Assembly (NCBI RefSeq): GCF_030499515.1
Contig: NZ_JASTWJ010000001.1
Span: forward strand, 7,110,001-7,174,000
DNA length: 64,000 bases
Reading direction: 5' to 3'
From: Streptomyces sp. DT2A-34
GTDB taxonomy: Bacteria; Actinomycetota; Actinomycetes; Streptomycetales; Streptomycetaceae
Shown here piece after piece: positions 53,476-62,710 of this stretch; positions within the stretch are counted from its first letter, which is position 1; every line of letters begins with the position of its first letter. The translations under genes were made by a program, and so were the position numbers. A model generated the notes under the pieces. It was given only the letters and a program-made list of their open reading frames with translations, was not told the DNA's origin and made no database searches.

Positions 53476-54258
53476 TTAGTTCGCGGTTCGCACCGTGACT
53501 TTTCCATCGCCGCTACGGGCGGAGACCACATGGGAGCTGGTGTTGTCCCGGGGCACGGACACATCCACCGCGCCGTCACCGGTCTCCGTCGACACGCGGT
53601 ACGTCGCCCGGGGCAGCTCGATCGTCACCGAGCCGTCGCCGCTGCGGGTCTCCACCAGGTCCGGCACGGTGCCGAGTTCGAGCCGCACCGAGCCGTCCCC
53701 GGTCTGCGCCCTCACTTGGCGCGAGGAGACGTCGGAGACGTGCATGGAGCCGTCGCCGGTCCGCAGGTCCAGCGGACCGCTGGAGTCGGTGACCCGTACG
53801 GACCCGTCCCCCGTACGAATGCTCAACGCGTCCCGGAACCCGCGCGCCCGCACACTCCCGTCCCCGTCCTCGACCTTCACGGTGACCCCGCGCGGCACCT
53901 CGATCCGGTGCTTGGCCGAGCAGTTGGCGATCATGCCCGAGCACTTCTCCCGCAGCACCAGCCGGTCGTCCTCCATCGCCCAGGTCACCTTGGGATCCGA
54001 GCCGACCACGACCGACCCCTCGAACCACCGCGTGACCTCGACCGCGCCGGCCTTGTTCCCGTCGGCGGCGACGATCTCCAGCGCCGAGTCGTCGGAGTCG
54101 ACGGTCAGGGTCTTTCCCTCCAGCGCGAAGGACCGGTGCTCGGGGTCCTTGTCATCCCTCGCGGAGGCCCCGCATGCGGTGACCCCGGCAAGAAGCACCA
54201 CCACGGCCCCGGCGACAGCGGCGGCGCGGGCGGCGCGGGCGGGAACGGTACGGGCCAT
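53476..54258 (-). CDS. DUF4097-type beta-repeat lipoprotein
   Basis: 260 residues. The signal peptide ends in a lipobox (LLAGVTAC). The mature part is a right-handed beta-repeat of about 20-residue rungs marked by GDGSV (EDGDGSVRAR, RTGDGSVRVT, RTGDGSMHVS, QTGDGSVRLE, RSGDGSVTIE, ETGDGAVDVS, RSGDGKVTVR), a clean adhesin-like DUF4097 solenoid. Two cysteines (KCSGMIANCS) before the solenoid may form a disulfide. Surface-anchored; ligand unknown. Confidence 0.9.
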   Translation of the reverse strand: MARTVPARAARAAAVAGAVVVLLAGVTACGASARDDKDPEHRSFALEGKTLTVDSDDSALEIVAADGNKAGAVEVTRWFEGSVVVGSDPKVTWAMEDDRLVLREKCSGMIANCSAKHRIEVPRGVTVKVEDGDGSVRARGFRDALSIRTGDGSVRVTDSSGPLDLRTGDGSMHVSDVSSRQVRAQTGDGSVRLELGTVPDLVETRSGDGSVTIELPRATYRVSTETGDGAVDVSVPRDNTSSHVVSARSGDGKVTVRTAN

Positions 54259-54474
54259 GACGATCTCCCCCTGAGACTTCCCTGGGACCGGCCATTGCGT
54301 CCCGGGATTGCGACGGTGATTCGACCGTACGGATCGCGGGCCCGCCGCGGGATCCGGGCCGCTCCCGGATCCGTGGTGGGGATAACCCCAGGATGTCCCC
54401 GGACTTCCCGGACGGCCCGCGATACGGGTTTGCGGGACATGGCCCCTGGCAAGGTAGGCTGTCGACTCGTTCTC

Positions 54475-54546
<72 letters not shown>

Positions 54547-54551
54547 CCGCA

Positions 54552-54588
54552 GCAGAGGGCCCCGCCGTTCGCGGTCGGGGCCCTCTGC
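54552..54588. terminator. Terminator after tRNA-Val
   Basis: GCAGAGGGCCCCG pairs with CGGGGCCCTCTGC (13 bp); an inner CCG-TTCG-CGG mini-stem sits on a one-base bulge. Followed by GTTTCAGTTGT. It also serves the convergent hypothetical gene ending at 54592. Confidence 0.88.
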
Positions 54589-54591
54589 GTT

Positions 54592-54936
54592 TCAGTTGTC
54601 TGCCTCGGCCGACGCCTCGTGGGCGTGCTTGAGCTTCGTGCGGGCGTCCACCCGTTCCGGCCCGGTGAGGGCCGACCAGAAACGGTGGCCGCTGACGAAG
54701 ACCGCGAGCTCGTGCTCGCGGTGCCGGAGCTTCTCCACCTCGGCCTGCTCGTCCTCCGTCCAGCCGGGGGAGGCGGGGCGCTCGACCTTGCGCCAGCCGT
54801 TGTCGTCGCTGAATCCGTCCAGGGGTACGACCGACCAGGGGAGTCGCTTCAGCAGGGCCGACAGCTCGGCCCGGACCTGATGCAGCTCCTCCTGGCCGGC
54901 GAGGAGGTCACTCGGAAAGTCATAGGGCGTAGCCAC
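54592..54936 (-). CDS. Conserved hypothetical protein
   Basis: 114 residues, no cysteines, mostly helical and charged (LLAGQEELHQVRAELSALLK; DEQAEVEKLRHREHELAVFV). Begins MATPYDFPSDL. Codon use and the ATG with moderate upstream purines support a real gene. I recognise it as the kind of small conserved Streptomyces hypothetical found beside tRNA genes but know of no function. Confidence 0.72.
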   Translation of the reverse strand: MATPYDFPSDLLAGQEELHQVRAELSALLKRLPWSVVPLDGFSDDNGWRKVERPASPGWTEDEQAEVEKLRHREHELAVFVSGHRFWSALTGPERVDARTKLKHAHEASAEADN

Positions 54937-55031
54937 GGCCCAATGCTACGCCTGTTCGATTTTGGGTTGCGAGTTTCTTTGGGTGGTTCATGCGAACGAG
55001 TGTGTGAGTGGCCTGACGAGGGTGGGTGCGG

Positions 55032-55967
55032 CTAGTGGCCGGCGGTCCTCAACTTCTGTACCAGGCGGGCCGTTACCGGTGCGGGCACCCCGTGTTGCTC
55101 CGCCGCTCGTAGCAACGCGCCGCCGATCGCGTCCAGTTCGAGGGGGCGGCCCGCCTCGGCGTCGCGTTGCATCGATGACTTCGTGCTCGGTGGGAAGGCG
55201 TCGTAGCGGGCGAGGGCCTGGGTCGGGTCGGCGGGGCCGCCGCAGGCGCGGCTGACGGCTGCCGTTTCCTCGACGAGGGACGTCAGCTCCTCGCGGTGGC
55301 GGGTGCGTACCTCGCCCAGGGGGAGGGCGTGGTGGGTGGTCAGCAAGGCGAACGGGGCCAGGAAGGACATCTTCGCCCAGAGCGTCGCCGTCTCGTCGTC
55401 GAGGACACGGGTGGTGGGGCCGGCCGCGTCCAGGGCGTGGGCGAGGGCGTCGAGGTGGCCGTGGGGGACCGGGTCGCCGGTGAGGTCGATCTCGGCGAAG
55501 GGGCTGGCGTGCCCGATCTCCCCCGGGGCGACACGCGTCGACTCGGCGCGGATGACGGCCGGTGCGACGCGGTCGGGGCGGTAGCGGGTGCGGAGGGTCT
55601 GCGGGTGTTCCACGCCGTTCAGGAAGGGGACGATCAGGGCGTCGCCCAGCGCGGTGGGCGGGACGCGGGTCAGGGCCGCGTCGAGGGCGGTGGCCTTGAC
55701 CGCGATCAGGCAGGCGTCGACCGGCTCACGGAGCTCGGTGTCCGCCTCGACCTCTGCCGTGAACTCCCCGAACAGGCCGCTGCGGACGTGGATTCCGGTC
55801 GTACGCAGGGTCCTGGCCGTCTCGTCGCCGGCCAGGCAGATCACGCGGTGGCCGGCCCTGGACAGCAGCGCGGCGAGCAGGCCGCCTATGCCGCCCGGGC
55901 CCAGTACCGCCACGGTGAGCCGGTCGTTCGGCGTCGTGTCGTTCGCCGTCGTGAGATTCGCCGTCAT
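55032..55967 (-). CDS. Ketopantoate reductase family (PanE/ApbA) oxidoreductase
   Basis: 311 residues. An N-terminal extension of about 15 residues precedes the Rossmann strand VAVLGPGGIGGLLAALLSRA (GxGxxG). CLIAVKATALDAAL carries the conserved Lys, and a helical C-terminal domain contains AKMSFLAPFALLTT and SSMQRDAEAGRPLELDAIGG (S/T-SMxxD motif). It would reduce 2-dehydropantoate or a related 2-keto acid with NADPH. Not in a pantothenate operon, so substrate uncertain. The Thr/Asn repeats at the N-terminus (MTANLTTANDTTPND) suggest a later start is possible. Confidence 0.9.
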   Translation of the reverse strand: MTANLTTANDTTPNDRLTVAVLGPGGIGGLLAALLSRAGHRVICLAGDETARTLRTTGIHVRSGLFGEFTAEVEADTELREPVDACLIAVKATALDAALTRVPPTALGDALIVPFLNGVEHPQTLRTRYRPDRVAPAVIRAESTRVAPGEIGHASPFAEIDLTGDPVPHGHLDALAHALDAAGPTTRVLDDETATLWAKMSFLAPFALLTTHHALPLGEVRTRHREELTSLVEETAAVSRACGGPADPTQALARYDAFPPSTKSSMQRDAEAGRPLELDAIGGALLRAAEQHGVPAPVTARLVQKLRTAGH

Positions 55968-56056
55968 GCGATTCCTCTCGTCGGTCGGCCCCGTTGTGGT
56001 GGCCGCCTCGACGTGATCATGGCAGACAGGGCCCTCCCCGAGGGAGACTGTTGGAC

Positions 56057-56290
56057 ATGTGCCGCAGTATCAAGACGCTTCGTCCGCCCGCGTTGCCCGA
56101 AGAGGCGACGGAGGAAGAGATCCGGGCCGCCGCCCTGCAGTACGTGCGCAAGGTCTCCGGCTTCCGGGCTCCCGCCGCGCACAACCGGGAGGTCTTCGAC
56201 CGCGCCGTAGATCTGATCGCGGAGGCCACGGCCGACCTGCTTGACGGGCTGGAGGTGCGTGGCACCGCTCCGGCGCGCGAGGCCGGCTGA
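56057..56290 (+). CDS. DUF2277 family protein
   Basis: 77 residues from ATG 56057 (MCRSIKTLRPPALPEEATEE). The MCRxIxTL start, AALQYVRKVSGFRAPAAHNR and FDRAVDLIAEATADLL match DUF2277, a small helical family with unknown function. GGGAGA upstream. Divergent from panE-like gene and convergent with dedA. Confidence 0.88.
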   Translation: MCRSIKTLRPPALPEEATEEEIRAAALQYVRKVSGFRAPAAHNREVFDRAVDLIAEATADLLDGLEVRGTAPAREAG

Positions 56291-56302
56291 CGCCTGGGAC
56301 TT

Positions 56303-56947
56303 CTACCGGCCGGGGCCCGCGGGCAGCTGCGCCGGCTTCCGGCGCATCAAGTACGTCGCCCCCGCCCCCGCCGCGCACAGCGCCGCCACCGACACCCCCG
56401 TCGCCAGCCACGTCGGGCCCAGCCACTGGGCCCCGAAATAGCCGAGGGCCACGCTGGACGTGGCCCAGGTGACGCCTGCCAGGGCGGACCAGGGGAGGAA
56501 GTCGCGCGGGCTGCGGCGCGTGGCGCCGGCGCCGAGGGAGACCACCGAGCGGCCGGCGGGGGCGAAGCGGGCCAGGACCACCAGGGCGCCGCCGCCCCGG
56601 GCCAGGGCCGTGCCGAGACGTTCCTGCGCCGAGGTCAGGCGGCGGGAGCGGGCGATCGCGCGGTCCAGTCGGGCGCCGCCGCGCCAGGCGAGACGGTAGG
56701 CGACCAGGTCGCCCAGGACGGAGGCCGTCGCGGCGCAGAGCGTCAGGGCCAGGATGTCCGGGACGTCGCCCGGGACCCGACCGGTCGCGGCGCCCGACCC
56801 CGCGGCCGCCGCTGTCGCCGCCGTGATCACCAGGACGCCGCTCGGCAGGACCGGCACGAACACGTCCAGCAGGACCGACAGCGCGACCACCACGTAGATC
56901 CATGGGCTCGCTGTCAGCAAACCCACGTCCCCGAGACCCTCGAACAC
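56303..56947 (-). CDS. DedA family membrane protein
   Basis: 214 residues with about five hydrophobic segments. SNARE-associated/VTT core: ATASVLGDLVAYRLAWRGGA, the re-entrant region with the conserved acidic/basic pair, and VVLARFAPAGRSVVSLGAGA corresponding to the RFxPxxRxxxxxxAG motif. DedA proteins scramble or flip lipid carriers and phospholipids. ATG start with no strong RBS. Function in envelope lipid transport inferred. Confidence 0.88.
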   Translation of the reverse strand: MFEGLGDVGLLTASPWIYVVVALSVLLDVFVPVLPSGVLVITAATAAAAGSGAATGRVPGDVPDILALTLCAATASVLGDLVAYRLAWRGGARLDRAIARSRRLTSAQERLGTALARGGGALVVLARFAPAGRSVVSLGAGATRRSPRDFLPWSALAGVTWATSSVALGYFGAQWLGPTWLATGVSVAALCAAGAGATYLMRRKPAQLPAGPGR

Positions 56948-57078
56948 CGCAACTCCCCGTTTTCCCCGTGGCCAGACCGTGCCGCGACGTCGTGGGGGAG
57001 CGGCAGGGGCGGCCTATGACAGCCATACAGCGTACGCCCGGGGTCTGACAGGAGATCCATCGGGGGCTCGTGTGTTCG

Positions 57079-57116
57079 GCACAGCATGTTCACTCGGGCA
57101 CAGCATGTTCACTCGG
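57079..57116 (+). repeat. 19-bp direct tandem duplication
   Basis: GCACAGCATGTTCACTCGG occurs twice in direct contact (57079-57097 and 57098-57116) in the non-coding gap between dedA and doxX. Confidence 0.85.
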
Positions 57117-57150
57117 CTGCCGTGCGGACGAGCAGAGGGAGCAGAGGGAA

Positions 57151-57193
57151 ACGGCGCCCGTACCGCGTTGAGCCTCGCGGATACGGGCGCCGT
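57151..57193 (-). terminator. Hairpin downstream of doxX
   Basis: ACGGCGCCCGTA (57151-57162) and TACGGGCGCCGT (57182-57193), 12 perfect pairs with a 19-base loop, 44 bp after the doxX stop. Confidence 0.7.
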
Positions 57194-57237
57194 CGTACTG
57201 CCCGGGCCCGGGCCTGAGGCAGATGCCTGAGCAGCCG

Positions 57238-57675
57238 TCAGGCCGCGACCGGCGTCTTGTCGGCCGCCGTCCCGCTCCCGGCCCCGGAACGCTTGGCGAA
57301 CAGCCGGTCCAGGCCGAGCGCGCCGGAGCCGGTGAAGATCAGCAGGAACATGGCCCAGCAGAACAGGGCGGCGCCTTCGCCCTGGTTCTCGATGGGCCAC
57401 AGGGCCTGGGGCTGGTGGACCTTGAAGTACGCGTATGCCATGGCGCCGGAGGAGATGAACGCCGCGGCGCGGGTGCCGAGGCCGAGCAGGACCAGGCTCC
57501 CGCCGACGAGTTCGATCACGGCGGCGTACCAGCCGGGCCAGGTGCCGGCTTCCGGGGTCTGGCCCCCGAAGGTGCCGAAGAGCGTGTTGGCGCCGTGGCA
57601 GGCGAAGAGCAGGCCGATGACTATGCGGAACAGGCCGATGGCGTAAGGCTGGGCGCTGTTAAGGCGTCCGGTCAT
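57238..57675 (-). CDS. DoxX family membrane protein
   Basis: 145 residues with four membrane helices. IGLFRIVIGLLFACHGANTL (TM1 with the RxxxGxxFxxHG pattern), YAAVIELVGGSLVLLGLGTR, FISSGAMAYAYFKVH, and ALFCWAMFLLIFTGSGALGL followed by DRLF fit DoxX. Mycobacterial DoxX takes part in oxidative-stress membrane complexes; here role unknown. The ATG at 57675 (MTGRLNSAQPYAIG) follows GGGAG; the longer frame is not supported. Confidence 0.92.
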   Translation of the reverse strand: MTGRLNSAQPYAIGLFRIVIGLLFACHGANTLFGTFGGQTPEAGTWPGWYAAVIELVGGSLVLLGLGTRAAAFISSGAMAYAYFKVHQPQALWPIENQGEGAALFCWAMFLLIFTGSGALGLDRLFAKRSGAGSGTAADKTPVAA

Positions 57676-57764
57676 GTGGGGGACTCCCTCGGTCTGATGT
57701 CTACCGTCCTTGTGAGGAACGGTGTGGGGACGGATACTGATCGGTAGCCCCACGTTAGGTAGCC

Positions 57765-59723
57765 CTAATCAACACTTACAAGTTCAACATTCGGCCAAGA
57801 CTCTGCCCCGGAATCCCCATCCGCCCCGGAAGCAGCCGCACGTAGCGCCGCCCTCGCCACCGCATCCGCGTCCGAAAGAATGACCGAATCCACACCCGGC
57901 CGCACCCCCGCCGCCGTCACCCAGTGCACACCCTCCGTAGGCACACCGAACGCGAACCGCCTCGCGTGCGCCTGGCCCTGACGGTCGATCAGACGGTACG
58001 GCCGCTGCGTTACGTCCAGCCCTCCCGTTTCGTAACCGTCGACGGTGTGCGGTCGGCACTGCCCGGTCTTCAGCAGCCGGGCGAGCAGGTCGTCGGCGGT
58101 GCGGCGCAGGTCGGGTTCCGGCAGCCGGGCCTCGACGAGGGTCGTCGCCCGGACCGCCGAGCCCGGCACCTCGGGCGAGTGCGCCACCCACGCCCCCTCC
58201 TCCGCCCGCACCTCCAGCCGGGGCCCGAGCACCTCCACCACGCCGGCCTCCATCAGGGCCGTCAGCTCCTCCACGCGCCGCCGGGGCGGGCCGATGGAGA
58301 GGAAGGCATTGAGCGGGGTGTACCAGCGGTCCAGGTGGTTCCGGCGCGAGGTGCCGGTGAGACCGCCGTGGTCGACGATCAGCCGCAGCTCGTTGCGCAG
58401 GTCGCGCAGCACGTCGAGGGCCGACTTCAGCGGGCCCCGCACATTGCCCCGGGCGGCCTCGGCGGCGTCCTCGCGCAGATACGCCAGCAGCCACGCGCGC
58501 CACCGCACGGGATCCGCGACGTCGCACTCCGAGTAAGGGCGGGAGATCCGGTCCCAGCTCCAGCGCTCGCGCTCCGGGACGCCGAACTCGTCGAGCAGGC
58601 CCGCCTCTTGAGGGTCGCGGTGCGGGACGGTGAGGAAGCGTTCGGTGAACTCCGGCCGCCGGGCCCGCGGTATCAGCGCCGTGTAGTACACCGTCTCCAC
58701 CTCCTTCGCCACCAACGGCCATATCTCCGCGAGGAAGTCCGGAGCCTCGCCCGAGTCCGCGCGCTTGCGGAACCCGGCGATCACCTCGGGGGTCAGGACG
58801 AGCGGGAGGTGACGGCCGTACGGCCCCTTCGCGTTGTCGCCGCGCGCCTGGTACGGGATGCCCCGGCGCGAACCGGCGTACAGGCGCGGCTCGTTGCCGG
58901 ACGGGACGTAGCGCAGGCCGCCCCGGCCGTCGCCGCCGTCCCCGGCGCGGACGAAGCGGCCGCCGCGGCCGGTGGTCAACAGGGCCAGGTGGTCGAAGAA
59001 GTTGAGGCCCAGGCCGCGCAACAGCACCGGTTCCCCCGGGGATACGGGGGAGAGGTCGACGTCGGCCGGGTTCGCGGGCGGTACATAGCGCAGGCCGTGG
59101 CGTTCGGCGTACGCGGCAAGACGGCGCTGGGGGGCGTCGGCGGCCGTCGGCAGATGTCCCTGGGCCAGGACCACGGCGGACAGGCCGGTCAGGGTGCGGC
59201 CGTCGTCGAGGGTGAGGACCTGGCGGCCGTCGGGTGCGTCGTCGAGCCGTACCGCACGGGCCGCGTACGTCTCGACGTGGAGCGCCGGGGGCGCCTCGCG
59301 CACGACCTTCGCGAACACCCACTCCAGGTACCGGCCGTAGTGCGCGCGGGTCGGGTACTCGTCCGGGTCCAGCGCGCCGGCCGCCCAGTCGTAGAGGCTG
59401 GGGCCGGGCCGGATCGGGCCCGAGCAGTCGACGCTGTCGTCGGTGAACAGCGTGACCTGCGAGGACACCGTGTTCATCAGCAGCTCGGGCGACTGCGCGG
59501 TCCGCCACACGCGTCCGGGGCCGGGCGGCGCCGGGTCGATCACATGGACCGTGAGGCGTGCGCCGGGCGGGAGGAGCTCGGGGGTCGAGGCGCAGAGGCG
59601 TTCCAGGACGCTGGTGCCGCGAGGGCCGGCGCCGACCAGGGCGACGGAGACCGTGGGGGACTCCGGGGTCGGTGCGGAGGTCGGTGCAGACAAAAGGGTG
59701 ACTCCCGGGCGTGTGGGGCGCAT
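57765..59723 (-). CDS. FAD/NAD(P)-binding protein (PF13454 type)
   Basis: 652 residues. VSVALVGAGPRGTSVLERLC (about 26-45) is a Rossmann FAD-binding start with GxGxxG. The middle includes VWRTAQSPELLMNTVSSQVT and GLSAVVLAQGHLP, then LLRGLGLNFFDHLALLTTGR. This layout matches the HI0933-like/PF13454 FAD-NAD(P)-binding family, found near lysine or ornithine N-hydroxylases or alone. The N-terminal 25 residues are Thr/Pro-rich; a TTG at 59693 with GGGAG upstream is a plausible shorter start. Possibly an FAD monooxygenase; substrate unknown. Confidence 0.88.
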   Translation of the reverse strand: MRPTRPGVTLLSAPTSAPTPESPTVSVALVGAGPRGTSVLERLCASTPELLPPGARLTVHVIDPAPPGPGRVWRTAQSPELLMNTVSSQVTLFTDDSVDCSGPIRPGPSLYDWAAGALDPDEYPTRAHYGRYLEWVFAKVVREAPPALHVETYAARAVRLDDAPDGRQVLTLDDGRTLTGLSAVVLAQGHLPTAADAPQRRLAAYAERHGLRYVPPANPADVDLSPVSPGEPVLLRGLGLNFFDHLALLTTGRGGRFVRAGDGGDGRGGLRYVPSGNEPRLYAGSRRGIPYQARGDNAKGPYGRHLPLVLTPEVIAGFRKRADSGEAPDFLAEIWPLVAKEVETVYYTALIPRARRPEFTERFLTVPHRDPQEAGLLDEFGVPERERWSWDRISRPYSECDVADPVRWRAWLLAYLREDAAEAARGNVRGPLKSALDVLRDLRNELRLIVDHGGLTGTSRRNHLDRWYTPLNAFLSIGPPRRRVEELTALMEAGVVEVLGPRLEVRAEEGAWVAHSPEVPGSAVRATTLVEARLPEPDLRRTADDLLARLLKTGQCRPHTVDGYETGGLDVTQRPYRLIDRQGQAHARRFAFGVPTEGVHWVTAAGVRPGVDSVILSDADAVARAALRAAASGADGDSGAESWPNVELVSVD

Positions 59724-59880
59724 TGGAGCGATCCGCCGGATGGAAGCGGATGGTCCGGCTCATCATGCCGTCGGGAGCGGGGCGAACCGAGCCCCGGGGT
59801 GAGCGAGTGTGGGATGCATCACGAGCATCACATGCCACGGGGGTCCCAAGCGGGTGGAATGGGGGGAATGTGGGGCGAGG

Positions 59881-60158
59881 GGGATCGATCCCGCGTCGCG
59901 TCAGGGTTGATCGCGGGTCGAGGTGGGCTGATCGCGCGTCGAGGTGGGTTGATGTGGGGCGAGTCCGGGCGATCGTGGTGGGAGGGGGGCCGATCAGGCG
60001 GCGAGTCAGGGCCGGGCGTGCGTCGAGTCAGGCCGATGGTGGGGCAGGTCGGGGCCGATCGTTGGGCGAGGGCGGACCGGTCACGCGTCTAGTGCGGGCT
60101 GATCACGTGGCAGGTCCGCGGTGGTCGTCGGGCGAGGGCGGACCGGTCACGGGGCGAG
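59881..60158. repeat. Degenerate 21-22-bp tandem repeat array
   Basis: About twelve units of GGGC(T/C)GATC-rich sequence with a GCGAGG-like end, for example GGGTTGATCGCGGGTCGAGGT (59904-59924) and GGGCTGATCGCGCGTCGAGGT (59925-59945, 19 of 21 identical). A 22-mer (60064-60085) recurs exactly at 60130-60151, 66 bp on. The array fills most of the 423-bp gap between the FAD gene and phoD and includes the phoD stop codon. Confidence 0.8.
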
Positions 60159-61817
60159 TTCGGACTCCGCCACCGTCCGCAACCGCGCCCCCACCCCGCG
60201 CGCCCCGGCCCCGCGCCCCTCCGAGCCCCGTCCCGCCCGTGCCTGCTCCAGTCGCAGTCGTGCCGAACGCCCCTGCAGCGTCAGGGTCATGAGCTGGTTG
60301 CCGAACCAGGGCCCGCCCGTCCTGCGCCAGTCGATCGGCGGCCGTGGACAGCCCCCGTGCCCCGCGAACCACCGGCCGAGCACCCGGGCCACCCCGCTCC
60401 AGCCGAAGCGGAAGCCGAGCCGGATCGCCAGGTGAATGGCGTTGTGGACGGGCGAGCAGGTCAGCTGGAAGACGCGGGCCTCGGGGCCCTTCCCCGCCGG
60501 CCAGGTCGGCTCGGCCACGTACGCGTGATGCACGTCCCCCGACAGCACACACACCGTCGCCGGCGCCTGCGCCCCCGAGCCGGCCTCGGCGATCAGCTCC
60601 GCCAGCGCGTCGAAGGACGACGGGAACGCCGCCCAGTGCTCCAGGTCCGCCCGCCGCCGCAGATCCTCCCCGAACCGGGCCCAGCGCTCCCCGCGCTCAC
60701 CCCGGCACAGGGCGGCGTTCCACGCCTCGGCGTCGTGCACCAGATGCGGCAGCAGCCAGGGGAGGGACGTGCCGATGAGGAGGTGGTCGTACGCACCACG
60801 ATCGTCCAGCGCCTGCTCGCGCAGCCACCGCGCCTCGCCCGGGTCGAGCATCGAGCGCGCGTCCTCGTCGAGCACGCGGGCCGCCCGCGTGTCCACCATC
60901 AGCAGCCGTACGCGGCCGAAGTCGCGCCGGTAGCTCCAGCGGACGGAGGCGGGCTCGGCGTCGGCGCGGCAGGCGAAGTCGCGCAACAGGTCGGTGCCGT
61001 CGGGGACTTCGCGTACGGCGGCGTAGAGCGGGTCGGCGGCCAGCTCGTCCGGGGACAGGTTCCCCAGGTGCTGGTGCACCCAGTACGACATCAGTCCGCT
61101 CAGCAGCCGCTCCCGCCACCACGGGGTGGCCCGCATGTCGGCGAGCCAGGCGGCGGAGGTGTTCCAGTCGTCGATGACGTCGTGGTCGTCGAAGATCATG
61201 CAGCTCGGCACGGTGGACAGCAGCCAGCGCACCTCGGGGTCGAGCCAGGACTCGTAGTACAGCTGGGTGTACTCCTCGTAGTCCGCGACCTCGTCACCCG
61301 GCGGTTCGTTCAGGTCGCGCCGTGCGGCCAGCCAGCGCCGGGTCGCCTTGGAGGTCTCGTCGGCGTACACCTGGTCGCCCAGCAGCACCAGCACATCCGG
61401 CCGTTCGCCGTCCGGGTCGGCCGCGATCCGGGCGGCCAGTGTGTCCAGGGCGTCCGGGCCGACCGGGTCCTCCTCACCGGCCGGAGGTGCGGCCCAACGG
61501 CAGGAGCCGAAGGCGAGGCGGACGGTGTCGCCCTCGGCGGGGGTGCGGATGACGGAGGGCGGGAACGGGGTGTCGGGCAGCGGCCACACGCGCGTGCCGT
61601 CGAGGAGGACCTCGTACGACTGTGAGGACCCGGGAGTGAGGCCGGTCACCGGGATCAGGGCGTAGTGGTGGCCCGCGATCTGGAATGTGCGGGAGGTGCC
61701 GTGGGCGCCCTCCGAGCCGCGCACTTCGGCGGCGCACGGACGGCTCGCCTCGACCCATACGGTCGCGGACGAGCCGTCGGCGTACCTCAGCAGTGGTCCC
61801 AGGCGCAGTTCGGCCAC
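60147..61817 (-). CDS. Alkaline phosphatase D family protein
   Basis: 556 residues, metallophosphoesterase fold. LAFGSCRW, VLLGDQVYADET, MIFDDHDVIDDWN and VLSGDVHHAYVAE supply the metal-binding Asp/Asn/His set of PhoD-type enzymes. An N-terminal fibronectin-like domain (about 1-90) precedes it. No signal peptide is visible, unlike secreted Tat-dependent PhoD, so it may act inside or be exported differently. The C-terminus (RGSEGRGAGARGVGARLRTV) is Gly/Arg-rich and its stop lies within a degenerate tandem repeat array, suggesting recent change at the 3' end. Confidence 0.9.
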   Translation of the reverse strand: MAELRLGPLLRYADGSSATVWVEASRPCAAEVRGSEGAHGTSRTFQIAGHHYALIPVTGLTPGSSQSYEVLLDGTRVWPLPDTPFPPSVIRTPAEGDTVRLAFGSCRWAAPPAGEEDPVGPDALDTLAARIAADPDGERPDVLVLLGDQVYADETSKATRRWLAARRDLNEPPGDEVADYEEYTQLYYESWLDPEVRWLLSTVPSCMIFDDHDVIDDWNTSAAWLADMRATPWWRERLLSGLMSYWVHQHLGNLSPDELAADPLYAAVREVPDGTDLLRDFACRADAEPASVRWSYRRDFGRVRLLMVDTRAARVLDEDARSMLDPGEARWLREQALDDRGAYDHLLIGTSLPWLLPHLVHDAEAWNAALCRGERGERWARFGEDLRRRADLEHWAAFPSSFDALAELIAEAGSGAQAPATVCVLSGDVHHAYVAEPTWPAGKGPEARVFQLTCSPVHNAIHLAIRLGFRFGWSGVARVLGRWFAGHGGCPRPPIDWRRTGGPWFGNQLMTLTLQGRSARLRLEQARAGRGSEGRGAGARGVGARLRTVAESELAP

Positions 61818-61915
61818 GTGATCACCCTCCTCCGTCGCCCCGTACGGTACGGAACGACAGAGGTGGGCGGGGAGGTTCCGCAGGTCACGGTTTGCCGAAC
61901 TCCGTCAGCACTCCG

Positions 61916-62560
61916 TCAGCAGTTGGCCAGGTAGTTCGTCAGGGCGGACTTCTCCGCCGAGTCGACCGAGAGGTCGTAGTAGTACTTCACCTGGACCCAG
62001 GCGCGCACGTAGGTGCAGCGGTACGAGCTGACCGACGGCATCCAGGTGGCCGGGTCCTGGTCGCTCTTGGCCTGGTTCACGTTGTCCGTGACGGCGATCA
62101 GCTGCGGGCGGGTCAGGTCGTTGGCGAAGGCCTGCCGGCGGGAGGTGGTCCAGCTGTCGGCGCCGGAGTCCCAGGCCTCGGCCAGCGGGACGAGGTGGTC
62201 GATGTCGACGTCGGAGGCGGCGGTCCAGGTGGCGCCGTCGTACGGGGAGAACCAGCTGCCGCTGGTGGCGGCGCAGGCGGAGTCCTGGACGACGTTCGTG
62301 CCGTCGCGCTTGAGGACGACCTCGCGGGTGTTGCAGGTGCCGGACTGGGTGATCCAGTGCGGGAAGAGGTCGCGGTCGTAGCCGGTGCGGTCCTCGGTGG
62401 CCACGGTGAGCGAGGCGAGGTAGGTGCGGGCGGTGGCGCCGCTGACCGGCGTGGGGAGCGCCGCGGAGGCGGTCGGGGCGTTGAACAGTGCGACGGAGGC
62501 TATGAGGCCGCTGAGGGCCGCGAGTATGCTGACCCGTCGACGCGCGTAGAACTTCGACAT
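61916..62560 (-). CDS. Secreted HNH family endonuclease (DUF1524-like)
   Basis: 214 residues. A Sec-type signal (MSKFYARRRVSILAALSGLI, ending near TASA) and a mature domain of about 175 residues with the His-Asp motif ASDVDIDHLVPLAEAWDSGA, followed by ANDLTRPQLIAVTDNVNQAK and DPATWMPSVSSYRC. This is the extracellular HNH nuclease family of streptomycetes. Start ATG 62560 has GGGAG upstream. Five cysteines, probably disulfides. It would degrade DNA outside the cell, for nutrient use or competition. Confidence 0.92.
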   Translation of the reverse strand: MSKFYARRRVSILAALSGLIASVALFNAPTASAALPTPVSGATARTYLASLTVATEDRTGYDRDLFPHWITQSGTCNTREVVLKRDGTNVVQDSACAATSGSWFSPYDGATWTAASDVDIDHLVPLAEAWDSGADSWTTSRRQAFANDLTRPQLIAVTDNVNQAKSDQDPATWMPSVSSYRCTYVRAWVQVKYYYDLSVDSAEKSALTNYLANC

Positions 62561-62710
62561 GCGAACTCCCTTGGGAGGTGGGGGTGTTGGCGTGCGAGCG
62601 AGGCAATGCTCGCGGCGCCGCGTTGCGGGGAGGTGTGCGTCGGGTAAGAAGTTAATGACGCGCACATGACACGACAAGGTTGAGTGCGGGACTTTCTTCC
62701 TGTGAATCGC

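Noticed and set aside
57924-60092. A 722-codon plus-strand frame over the FAD gene and the repeat array
   Set aside because: Antisense of the FAD/NAD(P)-binding gene; the end is translation of the tandem repeats. No recognisable motif.
59881-60158. CRISPR array
   Set aside because: Units are 21-22 bp, contiguous and degenerate, with no unique spacers and no cas genes anywhere in the window.
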